Shown here: piece after piece, positions 46,393-59,265 of the stretch
Layout of the letters: each line of letters begins with the position of its first letter
Position numbering within the stretch: the first letter of the stretch is position 1
Source: Amborella trichopoda
Taxonomy: Eukaryota > Streptophyta > Magnoliopsida > Amborellales > Amborellaceae
Direction of reading: 5' to 3'
NCBI RefSeq assembly: GCF_000471905.2
Contig: NW_006498435.1
Span: 4,050,006 to 4,114,005, forward strand
DNA: 64,000 bases
Program-made: the position numbers and the translations under genes
The notes under the pieces: generated by a model
What the model was told of the DNA's origin: nothing
Seen by the model: only the letters and a program-made list of their open reading frames with translations
Databases searched by the model: none

Positions 46393-47109
46393 GGGTAAAA
46401 TCCCATTTTCCCTCACTTTTCACCAAGGGTAAAGAAGCCTTAAGCAAAACTTTTCTTAACAGTGAGGAGAGGGTGCTTTGTTGAAGTTCCGGCAAGCAGT
46501 GGGAGTCCAACAAAAGTTTTGTAGGGAAGGATTTCGGCAGACAATGGGAGTCCCAGTGGTTTTGCAAGGAAGGCCTTCGGCGAGCAGACTTTGCCAAGAG
46601 CTTGGTGAAGTTGTAGGGAAAGGAGTGGGAAAGGAGAGTTCTTCGGGGAGTTTTTTGGGAAACAAAAGAGGTTCTAGCTGCAGTTTTTTTTTTTTTTTGA
46701 GGTAAAAGAGGCGGGAAGTGGAACAGTGAGCATTTTCGCACGTCTTGGGAGTTTTTCGGGGAGTTTTAAGGGGTTGCTTGAGGGTTGTGGTAACTTTTAG
46801 ACATTCTTAGTGGTGTTGCAGAGGTTCCTAGGGACTTAGGGAAAGTTTGCAAAAGTTTTTGGTGAGGTTCAGGTGACATCCCGGTGAAAAACGCAAACAG
46901 GAAAGTTTTTCAATGGGTTTTCGACAGTGTAAGAGAAGTTCCGGTAGGAGACAAACGGTTACAGGAGGTGGACCGTCAAGGAAGGTGTACGGTTGCAGGA
47001 GGTGAACCATCGTAGGAGGTGAACTGTCACCCTTGGAAATCATGTGACCATTAAGGAGGTGAAAAAACTTAAGCTTTGAAAATAAGGAGTCTCGGGAAGC
47101 AAACGGTCA

Positions 47110-47290
47110 CGACAGGTCTGGCGCTAACAGAAGTGTAGCCGGTGTTGGGGCAACCGGCACTGATGGTTTAGAAGTGTAGCCGGTGCTGAGACAACCAGCG
47201 TTGATCCTCAAGAAAGGCAACCGGAGTTGGGAGTTCAGCCGGTGTTAGCCTTTGGAAGACACAACCAACACGGACTTCAGATGGTGCTCA
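47110..47290. repeat. U3 CCGGCGCTAG array, inner block (element C)
   Basis: Units such as AGTGTAGCCGGTGTTGGGG, CAACCGGCACTGATG and TCAGCCGGTGTTAGCC repeat six or seven times, matching 5,070-5,230. Confidence 0.75.
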
Positions 47291-48039
47291 TCAGCAGTGT
47301 GGCATGTCATGATGCGAAGAGTAATGCTCGCATATGGCAGTAAGTCACATGTGAGATTTGCGATGTTCGGCGATGAGCTATGCACGACGATGTTCATGGG
47401 CCGGTAAAAAGTGGTGAATGATGGTAATGCGTAGCTTGTAGTACCTATTGGAAGCCAAATCCTCCAAGACAACAGTGAGGTCTATTTTGTTTTGTGAAAG
47501 GGCATCCATAGTGGATGGGTATGCTCTCCATCATAGGGTAGTTTCTTGCCAGAACAGTCCGTTGTGTATGTTTGATACACATGTCGAATGAATTCTACAC
47601 TGTATATTTGATACACACGTCAGATGAGATATCTGGCTTGTATGTTTGATAGACACGTCGGATGAGCTGAAGCTAAGTTCTTCTAGCGGTTTCGCTTCAT
47701 CTTCTGGCCTGTAATTGTCCTCTTACTCGTCAGATGAATTGAAGCTAACTTCTCCAAGTGGTTTCGCTTCTTCTTCGTGAGGAAGGACTTTCTTTGGTGG
47801 GTTTTCTTCTTCATGAGGAGAGAAGTTCTTTTGTACTGTGACCGTCCTCTTATCTTTAGATGCAAGAATTAAACTGTAGGTTTTAGTTTGTAACCGTCCT
47901 CTTATCTTTAGATGCAAGAGACTAGTAACCTCCCTAATAATGGGTTTCTTTAGCTTGTAACTTGTAACTAGTTTTTACTGCAATAAATGGAGTTAGAATT
48001 TTCTTTAGACTGTCTTGTTGAGTCTCTTTTTCTTGAATG

Positions 48040-49335
48040 TGCATTATGGATAATATTTATTTAAGTATCGTCCATTGATAGGAGGCCTTGCGTCCCCTCC
48101 TTCAAGATGTGCTAGTATGTATGCTCCATTGGACGAGACCTTTTTTACTATAAAGGCACCTTCTCACATAGGCTCAAACTTCCCTTTACGCCAGCCATGC
48201 ACAACAATAGGCCTCTTAACAGCTAAGACTATATCGCCACGGGTGAATGAGCGGATCTTGACAGACTTGTCAAAAGACCTCTACATTCTCCCTTGGTTGA
48301 GTTCAAGGTTCTGCTGAGCCTCTAGCCTCTTTCCATCGAGTGCATCCAATTCTTGATACTGGAGATTGACTCTCTCATCTTCGGTTATTCCTTGGTGAAT
48401 GGCAACTCGCAGTGAAGGGATTTGTATTTCAAAAGATAAAACTGCTTAGCCCTCTTAGACCAGAGAATAAGGAGTGGAATCGATAGCATTTTGAGTAGTA
48501 GTACGATAAGCCCATAGTGTTTCGGAAAGCTTCTCATGTCAATTCTACCTTGCTTTGATACTGACTTCTTAAAACATTGCACAAAGTCTTATTGAAAGAC
48601 TTAGCTAATCAATTCACCCGAGGGTGGTACATTGTCGACTACCTCCATTCGAAAATGAGTTGGTTAACTAAGGGATCAATGTGATGACTCTTAAATTGAG
48701 GACCGTTGTCAGAGATAATCCAGTCGAGCACTCCGAAGCAATATATGATATGATTTCAAACTAAGTAGGCCACCACTTTCCTAGGAACCTTCTTAAGGGG
48801 GGCAGCTTCAGCCCACTTATAGAAATAATATGTTGCAACTAGGATAAAAACATGAACCATTACGGAAGGAGGGTAAATAGGCCCTACGATGTCCATACCC
48901 CATTGTGAGAAGGGCCATGATGCAACCGTAGGGTGTAAAGGCTCTGGGGGCTGGTGAACCAGGCTGGAGTGTATTTGGCATACTTGGCACTTTTTAGCAT
49001 ACCTTAAGGAATCAAAGATCATGGAAGGCCAATAGTATCCCATCCTGCGTATTCGTTTGTAGATCTTAGAACCGGACTAGTGTAGTTCAAAAATGCCTGA
49101 GTGGAGTTCTTCTAACACCTTATTTGCTTCTTGGATATCGACGCATGTAAGAAGAATGCCATCAAATGACCGTCTGAAGAGAGCACCTCCTTCGAGGAGG
49201 GTATACTTGGTAGACATTCGACATATGTTGTTGCGTTCGGGACGATCTTTCGGGAGCCTACCATGTTTTAGGAAACTTGTGATGGGCTCTCTCCAATCTT
49301 TTACCTGCTGAACCTCATGCACATATTGGGTCAAA
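48040..49335 (-). pseudogene. pol: Integrase remnant of element C
   Basis: The zinc-binding part is at about 48,960-49,334 (MSTKYTLLEGGALFRRSFDG, YAKKCQVCQIH). The core follows at about 48,400-48,950 (MDIVGPIYPPSV and the WAEAAPLKKVP block). The C-terminal part ends near 48,050. Parts and order match elements A and B. The reading is broken. Confidence 0.88.
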
Positions 49336-49499
49336 GAATTCCGGTTCTTAGTTTTGACCCTTAGCTCCTTGACTCCGTGATATTTCTTGTTCAGTCTTTA
49401 TTACTTCTTTGGCTCATAGAAGTGCGTCGAATGGATAAGGAGGCACTCCGGGAAGATATTTCTCTCGTCATCGGCGTCGACTTCAGTTCTTAAATCAAT

Positions 49500-50455
49500 G
49501 TGTCTTCATTCCGCCACCCAAACAAGCGTGGGTCCCGATGAGGACAACTGAATTGTAGCACCGAGTTTCACAAGTGCGTCAGCCTGCGCCTTTAGCCTCC
49601 TGGGGATGTGACTCAGGGATACATCCTCAAACTGAGCCATATACGATTTTGCAGTGTCAAGATAAGGCTTAAGAGTGTATTTTCTCACATCATAGATCCC
49701 TTTGAGCTTTCAGATAACCAACTCAAAGTCACTATAGATCTTGAGCTGCTCCAAGTCGAGGTTGAAGGCTATCTCCAGTCCGATTATAAGGGTCTAATAT
49801 CTGCCTCGTCATAAGAACCGACTTGAGCGAGAGAGAAAGAAAGTGGCAATATTCCTCCTCTCGGATTCAGGAATACTACCCCGGCTCCTCCTTTATTTAA
49901 TTGGAATGCTCCGTCGAAGTACAATTCCCACACATGAACAAGCTTAGTACATAATACTTCTTCATCTGGGAGGTTGCTTGATAGAGGAGATTCTGTGGGT
50001 GTGGGGTGTGCTGCGAGAAAGTCAACCAAGGCCTGACCCTTGATGGCCTTTTGTGGGACATACGTGATGTCGAACTCCGTCGGCAATAGTGCCCACTTAG
50101 CCAAGCATCTCAACAAGCATGTGCGTATCATGAGAAACTTTACAAGATCGGCTTTCGCTATAAGTTTAACTTCATGGCCAAGCAAGTAATGGCAGGGTTT
50201 TTGTACTACGAAGATCAGGGCCAATCACATCTTCTCAATTGGGAGATAATTCTTCTCGGCCCTATGCACATCTTCTCAATAGGGAGATAATTCTTCTCGG
50301 CCCGTGCATCCTGCGACTGAGGTAGTATAACGCAGTCTCTTTTCCCTCTTCATTGTTTTGTGCCAACAATGCTCCGAGCGAGTGACTCGTCTAAAGCAGT
50401 CACGTATTGAATGAATGGTTTTCCCAATACTGGTGCAGAGAGCATTTGAGGGTTG
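49500..50455 (-). pseudogene. pol: Paired RNase H remnants of element C
   Basis: The minus-strand ORF 49,784-50,224 runs from the RT-linked RNase H (LLGHEVKLIAKADLVKFLM) through YVPQKAIKGQALVDFLAAH into the plant-type RNase H (WELYFDGAFQLNKGGAGVVF, LPLSFSLAQVGS). The tail at 49,506-49,688 has the KSYMAQFEDVSLSHIPRRL and ADALVKLGATIQL blocks. The reading is broken. Confidence 0.85.
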
Positions 50456-51430
50456 AGTAAATAATGCTTGATGTCATCAAGGGCTGCCTGACATGCTTCA
50501 TCCCAGATGAATGGGGTATCTTTCCTTAGCTGGTGTTTAAAGGGTTTACAGCGACCTGAGAGGTTCGAGATAAACCTACAAATGTATGTCAGCTGCCCTT
50601 GAAGGGAGTGCAGTTCACAAAGTGTAGATGGTTATGACATTTCTTGAATTGCCTTGATCTTGACTGGCTTGACTTCAAGCCCTCGATATCTGATGATGAA
50701 CCCCAAGAATTTTTCAAAGCGTACGCGAAAAGCACATTTTAGCGGGTTCATTTTTAGTTGATGAAGACGCAAACTCTTAAATACCTTTTCAAGTTCTCTC
50801 ATGTGAGCATCCTTCTCTTCAGATTTTACCACCAAGTCATCTACATAACACTCCACCTCTTTGTGCATCAAGTCTTTGAAAATGGTTGTCATTGCTCTCT
50901 GATATGTGGCGTCAGCATTCTTTAATCCAAAAGGCATCATAGTGTAACAGAAGACCCCTTTTGGAGTTAAGAATGCAGTGTCATCTTCATCTTCAAGCAC
51001 CATCCTTATCTGATTATACCCGGAGTATCCATCCATGAAGGAAAATTTTTTACAGTGAGATGTGGAGTCGATGAGCATCTCAGTGAATGGCAACGGAAGT
51101 CATCCTTGGGACAAGCGGTATTAAGGTCGTGGAAGTCATTGCAAACCCTGATTTGGCCATTCTTCTTCTTGACTAGAACAACATTTGCTAGCCATTTTGG
51201 TACTTGACTTCACGAATGAAGCTTGCTTATCTTAGTTTGGTAACTATATCTGCATTTCAAGGTCAGGCCTGAAACTACTTGATTTTTGCTTGACAGGTTT
51301 GACAGTCGGAACAATGCCAAGACGGTGAATGGTGACTTGAGGGTCTAAACCAGACATCTCATGGTAATGCCAAGCAAAGATGTCTCGGTTTGCTCTCAAG
51401 AAGGTAGTGAAATCTTCTTTCTCTTATGGA
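50456..51430 (-). pseudogene. pol: Reverse transcriptase remnant of element C
   Basis: The minus-strand ORF 50,632-51,093 contains FSFMDGYSGYNQIRM, FLTPKGVFCYTMMPFGLKNA, QRAMTTIFKDLMHKEVECYV and the YVDDLVVKS active-site block, then LKMNPLKCAF and FLGFIIRYRGLEV. The N-terminal approach (HYHEMSGLDP-type) extends to about 51,430. It is the best-preserved RT in the window, but the domain as a whole is broken. Confidence 0.92.
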
Positions 51431-52990
51431 GACATATTCGTTGAAATGAAAGTGGGTCTGGGCTCCACTTCATCTCCAAGATTAATTTCTTTGAGTTCGT
51501 CAGGTGTGTCCTGACCACTTTCTTCCCATTCTTCTGGAGCCTCTTGCAACTCTTCATTATTGTTTTCAGAGATCTTTTGATCGACCTCAACTGTAGAGAC
51601 CCATGATCCTGACATTTCTGCCTCCGATAGAGGTCCAGAGTGGATCATAATTTCTACACCTTACGCAGATTGAGGAATGGAAGGGTCTTCGATGAATAGA
51701 GATTGTTTCTCAAACTGCACGAGTTCGACTTGGAGATTACAAGGAATTTGATATTCAATGATTGTAGCGCAAGAAGTGTGCCAATGCGAATCACATGGTA
51801 TTTGAGTAGCTATATGCAGTGTTTGGCCTGCACTGGCTGGTACTTCACATACTTGTATCATGTGGCAAGACTTCTGAGAGTAGAAACTTTGCCCCCTTGA
51901 CTCTCTCAGTCTCTACTCAAAGTCAGGCTCAGGGGGCCACTGAGGTTTCTTTGGCTTTGACTTCTTATGCTTCTTTGAAGAAGGTGGCTCTACCTTGACT
52001 TTAGCTGTCAGGGCATCAGAAACTGTTAGGAATCATGCTGCCTATGTCAAGGTCTTTCTCAATCGTTTCCACTGCGTCCTGCTTTTATTTATTCCTTCAA
52101 ATTCTCCATCAAGGGCCTCAATGTCCCGGCATGTCAAGGTTGTACTCGCATGGGACATAGAAGTGAGAGAATGAGAAGTAGGAAAAGGCGGAGGAGAAGG
52201 GTTAACAGGTGGGGAAATTTTAAGGTCATTCCCCTCATCAGACCAATCTGGGTAGCTTTTCAAGTCATCACTAGGGTAGGACGGGTGCAGGGGGTCTTTT
52301 AGGTCTTTCCCTTACTTAGACCGTTGGGGAGTGCTTTTAACATCGTCACCCTCATTGAACGGGTGATGAGTGGGAAATGGCACGGGGACGTCTTCTTAAC
52401 AGGATGAAGAAGGAAGAAGGATGGTACCAGGGATGAAGTCCATTAAAGTTGGCAGTGGAGGAAGGGGCCTAAGAATTTTCTGCTCGACTGTGGGATGAGT
52501 AGTCTTGTTTCTTCAGCGAGTAGCCCTTAGTACCCGTCTCTTTCTAGTTTTTTAAAGTGATGTTTAATTCGTCTCGCTAAGCTAGCGAATAGCTCTAGCT
52601 TGGGGAACTGCTTCTCGCCTTAAGAACTTGAGTCGGCTTCGGCGATGGTAAACTATCCATGGGTGGGGAATTGAGGGTTTCGTCGAGTTTGATTCATTGA
52701 TAGGAAGGTCCTGCTATGGGAGATCTTCTTGCCCCGATGGAGAAGTGACTTGGGGATCATTACGAGGAGGTTGTAAAACTCTTAACACGCCCGTAATTTC
52801 TTTGCGAATATATCAAGGAAAGGTAATGGCCTCTTATCTGATGGTACGGGAACCATATATCTTCAGTCCCCTTAGCAAGGCGACGGGGTTGTCTTGCCTG
52901 CTTATGTGTGATTATGCCTTCCTGAAGCATTATAATGAAGAAGGCGTAAAGGATACCAGGAATTTCATCTTCCTCTTGGATAGTTAAGCA
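51424..52990 (-). pseudogene. Gag-RT linker region of element C
   Basis: The minus-strand ORF at 51,424-51,648 has LQEAPEEWEESGQ, LKEINLGDEVEPRPTFIST and NMSP, the acidic segment that precedes RT in Tat elements. The rest (to about 52,990) is diverged coding matching 9,341-10,930. No clear protease motif was seen. Confidence 0.6.
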
Positions 52991-54415
52991 TGGGAGGCCT
53001 CGGCTATCCCAAAGGCCTTCTTTAAGTCTTCAAGCCTTATCTGACCCTTCTGAATCAGGGCCTCGATAATATCCTTCAACGTGTAGCAGCCATCTATGGG
53101 ATGATTGATCCTCCAAATGTAGGCACAATAATTCGCTTGAGTGTCAAGGCCAGGTTGCTCGGGGAACTTGACTTCTGGTAGCTAGATCATAGTCTGTTCC
53201 AATAATAACCAGATCAGCACAGGGGCCCATTCCTTCTTGAAGAGATAGACCTTGTTCCTATGGCTGGTGAAATAATCACCCAGATCAAGGTTGGCTCGTG
53301 GGGGTACCCGATTGTACGACTGTTGTTGCTTGCCAGCCTGGGGCGTTACCTTTGTCGTACTTATCCCTTTAGAGAGGTCCAAAGTTTGGGAGGGAGCCTT
53401 CTTTCAATCAACGACCACGACGGCTGCACTGATTACCCCTTTCTGTTGGCTGCCCCGTGTGTTATTCGGAGAGTTACCATTGCCTCGGTTGTTTTCTGAA
53501 CTTGTAGATGGTTGACGTGTCCCACCATGGTGGTGTGATAAACTTTCTATGTGAACTGATTTAGAGATCAAATTTGACATGGAGGTCGGATTAGAGGCCT
53601 CGACATGTAGAGCGATCTCGGGTAGCATGTTCCGCACACAAGTTTGGACTGCTTCCTTCTCAGGCATAGGATTAAGATGGCGGGAAGCCAAGTTTCTCCA
53701 TCTTGATATGAACTGATCCATGGGCTCATCGGGGTCTTGAGTCTGGGTTAGAAGTTCGATGGTTTGAACATCTCTCTCGACCTCATAAAAGCATTAATAG
53801 AACAGTTTCTCCATCTCCTCCCATGTATGGACTAAGTTTGGAGAAAGTCGGGGCAAACAATTGAATTGCTGGGCCATCGAGGGTCTCAACGAACTGTCGA
53901 AGATGAAGTCTCCCGTCAACACTATTTCTCGACATGCTGCTTGGAAGTGGGCAATATGCTATTTTGGGGATGTGGTTCCGTTGAATAAAGGAAACTTCCC
54001 TTGCTTATAATGTGAGGGAAACGGGACCTGATCAATATACGAGGGGTATGGCCTTTGATAAGGCATCACATCTTGTATCCTCGGGATTTTTCTGTTCTTT
54101 AGGCTATGGGTGATCATAGCGTCAATATCTATCAGAGAGACTGGATGAGGGACAGAATTGTCCTGTGAGGTAGAGGGATGGGACTGCCGTTGAGGTGCAC
54201 CATCAGAGTGATGGGACTTGATCTCATGGTTAGCCGACTGCGTCGATACGATCGATCTTTTCTATCATCGCGTGCACCATATCCGCAAACTTGTTCATGC
54301 GCTCCTCCTGCGCATCACCGGGCTCTCCTACAATCATTACGCTGATTGTTTCTCTATGGAGGTCAACATTAGTGGCTACTGCGGGCTTGCAAACTTGATG
54401 GGTCGCATGTTGTAG
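52991..54415 (-). pseudogene. gag: Gag remnant of element C
   Basis: The zinc knuckle lies near 53,070-53,140, with the CAYI/H...C pattern shared with A, B and D. 53,404-53,721 encodes MDQFISRWRNLASRHLNP, CVRNMLPEIALHVEASNPTS and SNLISKSVHIESLSHHHGG. The central domain at about 53,760-54,080 keeps the TWYARL-like and PYPSYIDQVPFPS-like blocks. The N-terminal part near 54,290-54,410 matches element B. The reading is broken. Confidence 0.85.
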
Positions 54416-55936
54416 GTTAGTCAGTAGGGAGCCAGCATGCCTGACTGAACTCGACTCTTGTATGATGATAGCATTGGACCGGTTCTTGACGGTCTTAGGA
54501 CCATGGCTGCTGAGTGGCTGGGTCTTCTTCTACGACAGTGACCACAACACATGGCTCTTGGAGCCTTCTTCAGGCTTCATCATCTGAAGAGGGTAGAACG
54601 GATTCAAGTGAAGAGGGTCGTTAGAATTGGTTGTTTTGACTGCCTTAGTCACCTCCCTAGTCAAATTTTGCAGACCTCTATCGCATTTTTCCTTGAGGTT
54701 TTGATGGTCCTCACATCAAAACTGCGATCTAGGTCGCGGGTTGGCAGCTATTCTTGCACAGGAGAGAGTTATCTCCATCAGATGCGGTAATGGATGAGGG
54801 CTAGGAATTGGAGTCATCTTGAGCGAGGGAGGATGAAGGACTCAATCTTCCATCAGGTCAACGCTCCGAGCTCTCTTATGAGCTCCAGAGATTTGACCAA
54901 AGTGACGGCGCTGGTTCAGGATGTTACTCTTAGTGAAAACCTTCGAGTGCTAAGGCTAAATGTGCTTGCTCGATGAAAGAGAAGTGGGTCGAAGCAGGAT
55001 TAAGTCATGAGAAGGCCCGAGTCTAGAGCGATATGGCGCCTGTGATGGTGACGTGTGCGTGCCCCTTGAAGAAGGATTATGGGAGACTTGGGGGTCAACC
55101 CGGGCGTATGCAAGTGATTTAGCCTTAGGAGGCTGAGAACTACGAGTAGGTGTCTGAAAGAGAATAGGTGTAGTCCTGCTCCTTACAGGGTGTGCTTGTG
55201 TGTGGAGAGTAGAAGGACAAGAAGGTCATCTATTCAAGTTAACACCGTCCCGAGCAGTGAGATGCATGTGGTCAGCGTGCGCGGGACCTGACCTTAAAAG
55301 GTCGAATCCTGAATGCTGACTCGGGGTAGCACAAGGGTTGCCCCAAAATATGACTCAAGTGAGTGACCCACGAGCCTTGTGATGTGTGGGAGGGATGGAG
55401 ACCGTGGGATTTCTGCCTCGATGTGTTGAGCCTCTAAGGATAGTGACCAATGGTGCTAATGTCGGGGGTATCCTTATGGTGACCCACAGAAGAAATGACA
55501 ACTTGTTTGCCTTTTACAGAAAGGAACTGGGCAGCCTTTCAGTGTACCTCAGGAACACGACCGACAAGTGACTTGTCGATGGCCGGGTACATGCTGTGTA
55601 GGGCAACAGAAGTGCCACAGATGCAGGGCACCTTGGTGGAGTTTCCACCAGAGCGAGGAGATGGGGACTGAGGGATTTTTAAGTCCCACCTCACACTAGT
55701 CCAGGTTAAAACCTAGGAGCCAAACAAGGGTTCTTTGCTCAAGAGGGTGGTTGGGAATGAAGTAAAAGGAACTTGTTTCCTAGGAACACTCCCAAATGCG
55801 GGGATAAGACAATTCCCGATCTAGATAAATGGGTTAAAGAACCCACAAGCCCAAACTAAAATGTGAAAAGACAATGTAAGCAGATAATAAATGAAGAAAT
55901 TAGCCAAAAAAGAACGATCCGACTAAGGGGTAGTAA
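54416..55936 (-). other. Untranslated leader of element C
   Basis: About 1.5 kb lies between the primer site and gag. It matches the leader of element A (12,901-13,952), notably near 55,630. Short ORFs on either strand (for example 54,794-54,976) are not shared. I found no support for an extra ORF ahead of gag such as the one in Ogre. Confidence 0.6.
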
Positions 55937-55954
55937 GTCCCCAGTGGATCGCCA
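55937..55954 (-). promoter_or_regulatory. Primer binding site, tRNA-Arg(ACG) type
   Basis: The minus strand reads TGGCGATCCACTGGGGAC, three bases inside the LTR end at 55,958. The complement of a plant tRNA-Arg(ACG) 3' end is TGGCGACTCCGCTGGGGA, as I recall it. The match needs one missing base and one mismatch. tRNA-Arg priming is typical of Tat/Ogre elements. Confidence 0.8.
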
Positions 55955-56744
55955 AGCTGGTTGGGTGCCTCTATCTCGCCCTCCGGATCCTTTGGGGATC
56001 AGGTGGCACAAGTCTCGGGTTTCGAGGGAAGACCCGGGATGTTTTTGAGATCACTCTCTTTGGAACCTCGTTCAAGAATGAGGGCAGTTGTTACCAACTG
56101 GTGAGAGAGGAATTTAAGGTTGGTTCGGGACTTACTCGGGCTGGCTCACATGGGTGCCCTCTTAGATCACGAAGAAAGCCCCCCAGTAATAAAACTGGTT
56201 CGAAATTGCCTCCCTTGACTTGTATTCTTCTATTTTTTTCAATCACACACATATGGCAAAGGTTATAAGATAGGTGGGTCAGACCTCACCCTTTCCCTCT
56301 TTGATGAACATACACAAGCATGCGCATTCAAAAAGAAAAATAAGAGAAGAAAGATGGGGGAGAGAAGAATTCGTTTGATTGGGAGGATCAGAGCGATGAC
56401 TAAGCTGATGAATAATTAGCCTGACGTGGTAGCAAAACGGGCTCTATAACTAAGACCGGCTCAAAGGATTACTACTAGACGCCACTACCAGTACTGACTA
56501 GCTAGGCACGATGGTTAGTCTGTCGTGGTAATAAAGTGGGCCAAGCAATCTTGGCACAACAACATTACCGCTAGACTACAGGACTACCATGAGATGCTAA
56601 CATCAATCCCTCTTAGTCGAATTAAGGAATAATAAAATGAAGGCTATGAGGAAAGAATAAGAAGAGAAGAAGGGAACAGAAGGAAGGAGGGAGAAGAAAG
56701 GAGGACAAGAGTATGAAAGACGAGAGGATAAAAGAGAGAGAGGG

Positions 56745-57715
56745 AAGGAAGACACAGTCGGTGCTAAGCATTGCCGACTGTGTTAGATGGAAAAGAGAAA
56801 ATGCAATTGACGCTAAGCTTCACTTACTATGCTATACAGAGGAGAAGAGAGAGAAGATGCAGTGGACGCTAGGCTTCACCGACTATTTCAAAAGAAGAGA
56901 GAGAAAATGCAATCAACGTTAGGCTTCACTAACTGTGTCAAAAGAAGAGAGATAAAAAAATGCAGCTAGCACTAGGCTTCACCAACTGTGTCAAAAGAAC
57001 AGAGAGAAAATGTAGTCGGCGGTAGGCTTGCATCGGTTGTGATGGGAGAGAAGCAAGAGAGTGAACTTGAGCCGACGCTAGGCTTTGCCAACTGCAACAT
57101 AAGAGAGAGAGAGAAAAAAATCCAGCTGGCATAAGGCTTCATCGACTGCAACTGAAGAGAAGAGAGAAATCCAGCCAGCGCTAGGCTTCGCCGACTGGGA
57201 CAAAAGAGAAAAGAGAAATCCAGTCGACGCTAAGCTTTGCCGACTAGGACAGAAGAGAAGAGAGAGAAATTCAGCCCGCACTAGGCTTCACAGAATGCAA
57301 CAGAAGAGAAGAGAGAGAAATCCAACCAACATTAAGCTTCACCGACTGCAACAAAAGAGAAGAGAGAAATCTAGTAGGCTTCGTAGACTGTGACAAAAGA
57401 GAAGAGAGAAATTCAGCCAGCGCTAGGCTTGGCAGACTGTGACAGAAGAGAAGAGAGGAAAATCCAGCAGGTGCTAGGCTTTACCGACTGTAATAGAAGA
57501 GAAGAGAGAGAAATCCAGCCAACGCTTAGCTACATCGATTGCAACAGAAGATAAGAGAGAAATCCAACCAGCACTAATCTTCATCAACGTGTGACAGAAG
57601 AGAAGAGAGAAATCCAGCCGGTGCTAGGCTTCACCGACTGTAACAGAAGAGAAGAGAGAGAAATCCAGCCGACGCTAGGCATCACCGACTACAACAGAAG
57701 AGAAGAGAGAAGAGG
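56745..57715. repeat. U5 array of about 19 hairpin units, element C type
   Basis: Each unit of about 50 bp has the arm CAGYCGGYG, a loop CTAGGCTT, the opposite arm CACCGACTG, then CAACAGAAGAGAAGAGAGAG as a purine spacer. The first unit (about 56,752-56,784) pairs ACAGTCGG with CCGACTGT. The arms are unrelated in sequence to those of element B at the same LTR position, while the loop end (CTT) and the spacers are alike. Confidence 0.9.
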
Positions 57716-57898
57716 GGAGAGAAAGAGATAGAGATAAGAAGAGAGATAAAGAGAGACGAGAAGGGAGGAGAGAGAAAGATATAAAGATGAGAAGAAGGGA
57801 GGAGAGAGAAAGTTACCTTCTCAAAGGGTACCGATCCTTTTCTTCTCTATCCTCTCTCTCTCCAAGATATACCCACATGCTCAAGCAAAAATCAGAAT

Positions 57899-57963
57899 TT
57901 TATTGATTGATCCAAGAAGAATGAATCCATCCTTTCTACAATGAGGCATTACTCGTTTATATA
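57899..57963 (-). promoter_or_regulatory. LTR promoter (TATA) and poly(A) signal of element C, right copy
   Basis: TATATAAAC on the minus strand (57,955-57,963) follows CCCAATTC. AATAAA is at 57,899-57,904, about 50 bases downstream. Transcription would start near 57,925, enter U5 and pass through the hairpin array before the primer site, so the hairpins would be in the RNA leader. Confidence 0.75.
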
Positions 57964-59265
57964 GAATTGGGCTAAAAAGTGAGTGTACTCCAAAAAACTA
58001 CCTAGAATTGAAGATAATTACAATTTAATTGAATTTAAAGAAATTCTAAAAATGAGTGCAAAAGGACTGTTTTGCCCCTACCTAACAATGGGTGGAATAC
58101 CAGAACAGTCCCTGCTACTGCCCAAGAACTTGCGTGATCTTCCTTAGCTGACTCGGGGTCGTTCTGATGCCCGTTTGATCATAAGAGTATTGTTTTCTTG
58201 TAGGGATCGGTATAGCGATCATTTTTATACCAACTTCAAGCCATGAATCATGTTTTTGAGCCATGATCATGAGAAAATCTTGAAAACTTCAGATCGATTG
58301 TGTACTCATTCCTTGATGTTTCTTCGTGACTTCTTCATTGAATCACTTTGAGCATGACGTCACGATCACGTTGCAACGAACGTAACCTGATTTCGTGTCC
58401 GGATGAAGATTTTGCCATCTTGAGGTTTTGGTTGGAATCATGCAATCCAACAGCTAGAATTTACAGCAGATTTGATGCCTTTGTATGTGAAATCCAACTG
58501 TTCATCGTACACGAGGTTCAGACCAGAGATAGCCTCGGATCTCACGCACATAATGCAATTGGTTTTTTACCGATCGGTTATGCGAGCGTCGTGATCTAGC
58601 TGCTCGACCGAGGTGTGCTGCTACTGAAATTTCTGCAACTTCTTTCACAGATCAGCGACTTTCATTTAGTTTTTCTCTCTGCTCGAGCGTCGTCACGAGA
58701 CGTACCACATATCAATTTGTTCGTCTTGATGAGACGAACATGCTCACCAAATTTGAGAGGGATCTGACTTGGAACGAGTGAGATATGGGCTCCAAAAGTG
58801 ACTTCCCGTGACTATAAAAATAGCCACCTTTAATGATGTTTTAGTGCAGGGTAGCCAGATGGGAATAGTGTGCGGCCTACCTCTTTTCAGTATTTTAGTC
58901 ATAACTTTGTCTTGGAGTGCCCGATTAAGTCGAAACTTGACCCATAGTAGTTTTCAACTGTGTCAAATCTAATGGGGGTAGTCCCATAGTTGTTTGACAC
59001 ACCAAAATTATGGCTCTAGTTACTGGGTCCATTTCAAGTTGCCAGAGACCGATTTCGCTAAAATTGTTTCTTTGTGTTCACTAACTTAAATATGTCTAAT
59101 CATGATGAACTTGGAAGGTGGTCTGTTGAAGTGTTGATGAATATCTTGACCAATTTTAGGGCCATTCTAAGACTGTCGAGAATTCCACCTTTTTGAAGAC
59201 TTTATTGACATGCCTTCTACTTATTCCTAATCAAGGACCAAGGTGCTGAAAAATATGTTCAAACA

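Larger units (their letters stand above)
41811..48020 (-). repeat. 3' LTR of element C (R and U3, U5 truncated)
   Basis: It is colinear with 57,820-59,265 (R and early U3) and with the U3 of A and B beyond that. The inner end beside integrase has a minus-strand purine run (AGAAAAAGAGAC near 48,022-48,033), the candidate polypurine tract. It contains the TTTAAGGTCAT array, two CCGGCGCTAG blocks and the antisense TATA-like motif. Confidence 0.8.
41620..59265 (-). mobile_element. Element C: Tat-lineage Ty3 element with primer site and parts of both LTRs
   Basis: This is the most complete member. Left 3' LTR (U3 and R complete, U5 truncated), integrase, both RNase H domains, RT, linker, gag and leader are all present. 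So are a tRNA-Arg primer site and the U5-R-early U3 part of the 5' LTR, which stops at about 59,265. The interior is about 7.9 kb. With two complete LTRs of 8-9 kb the original element would have been around 24-27 kb. The two LTRs differ by roughly one base in nine or ten by eye around R. It is broken, with more than ten breaks. Confidence 0.85.
55958..59265 (-). repeat. 5' LTR of element C (U5, R, early U3), truncated
   Basis: It starts TGGTTGGGTGCCTCTATC beside the primer site and is colinear with 25,940-30,110 of element B and 41,811-43,290 of the partner LTR. Similarity stops at about 59,265 in AAAATATGTTCAAACA, where unrelated sequence begins. Confidence 0.85.
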
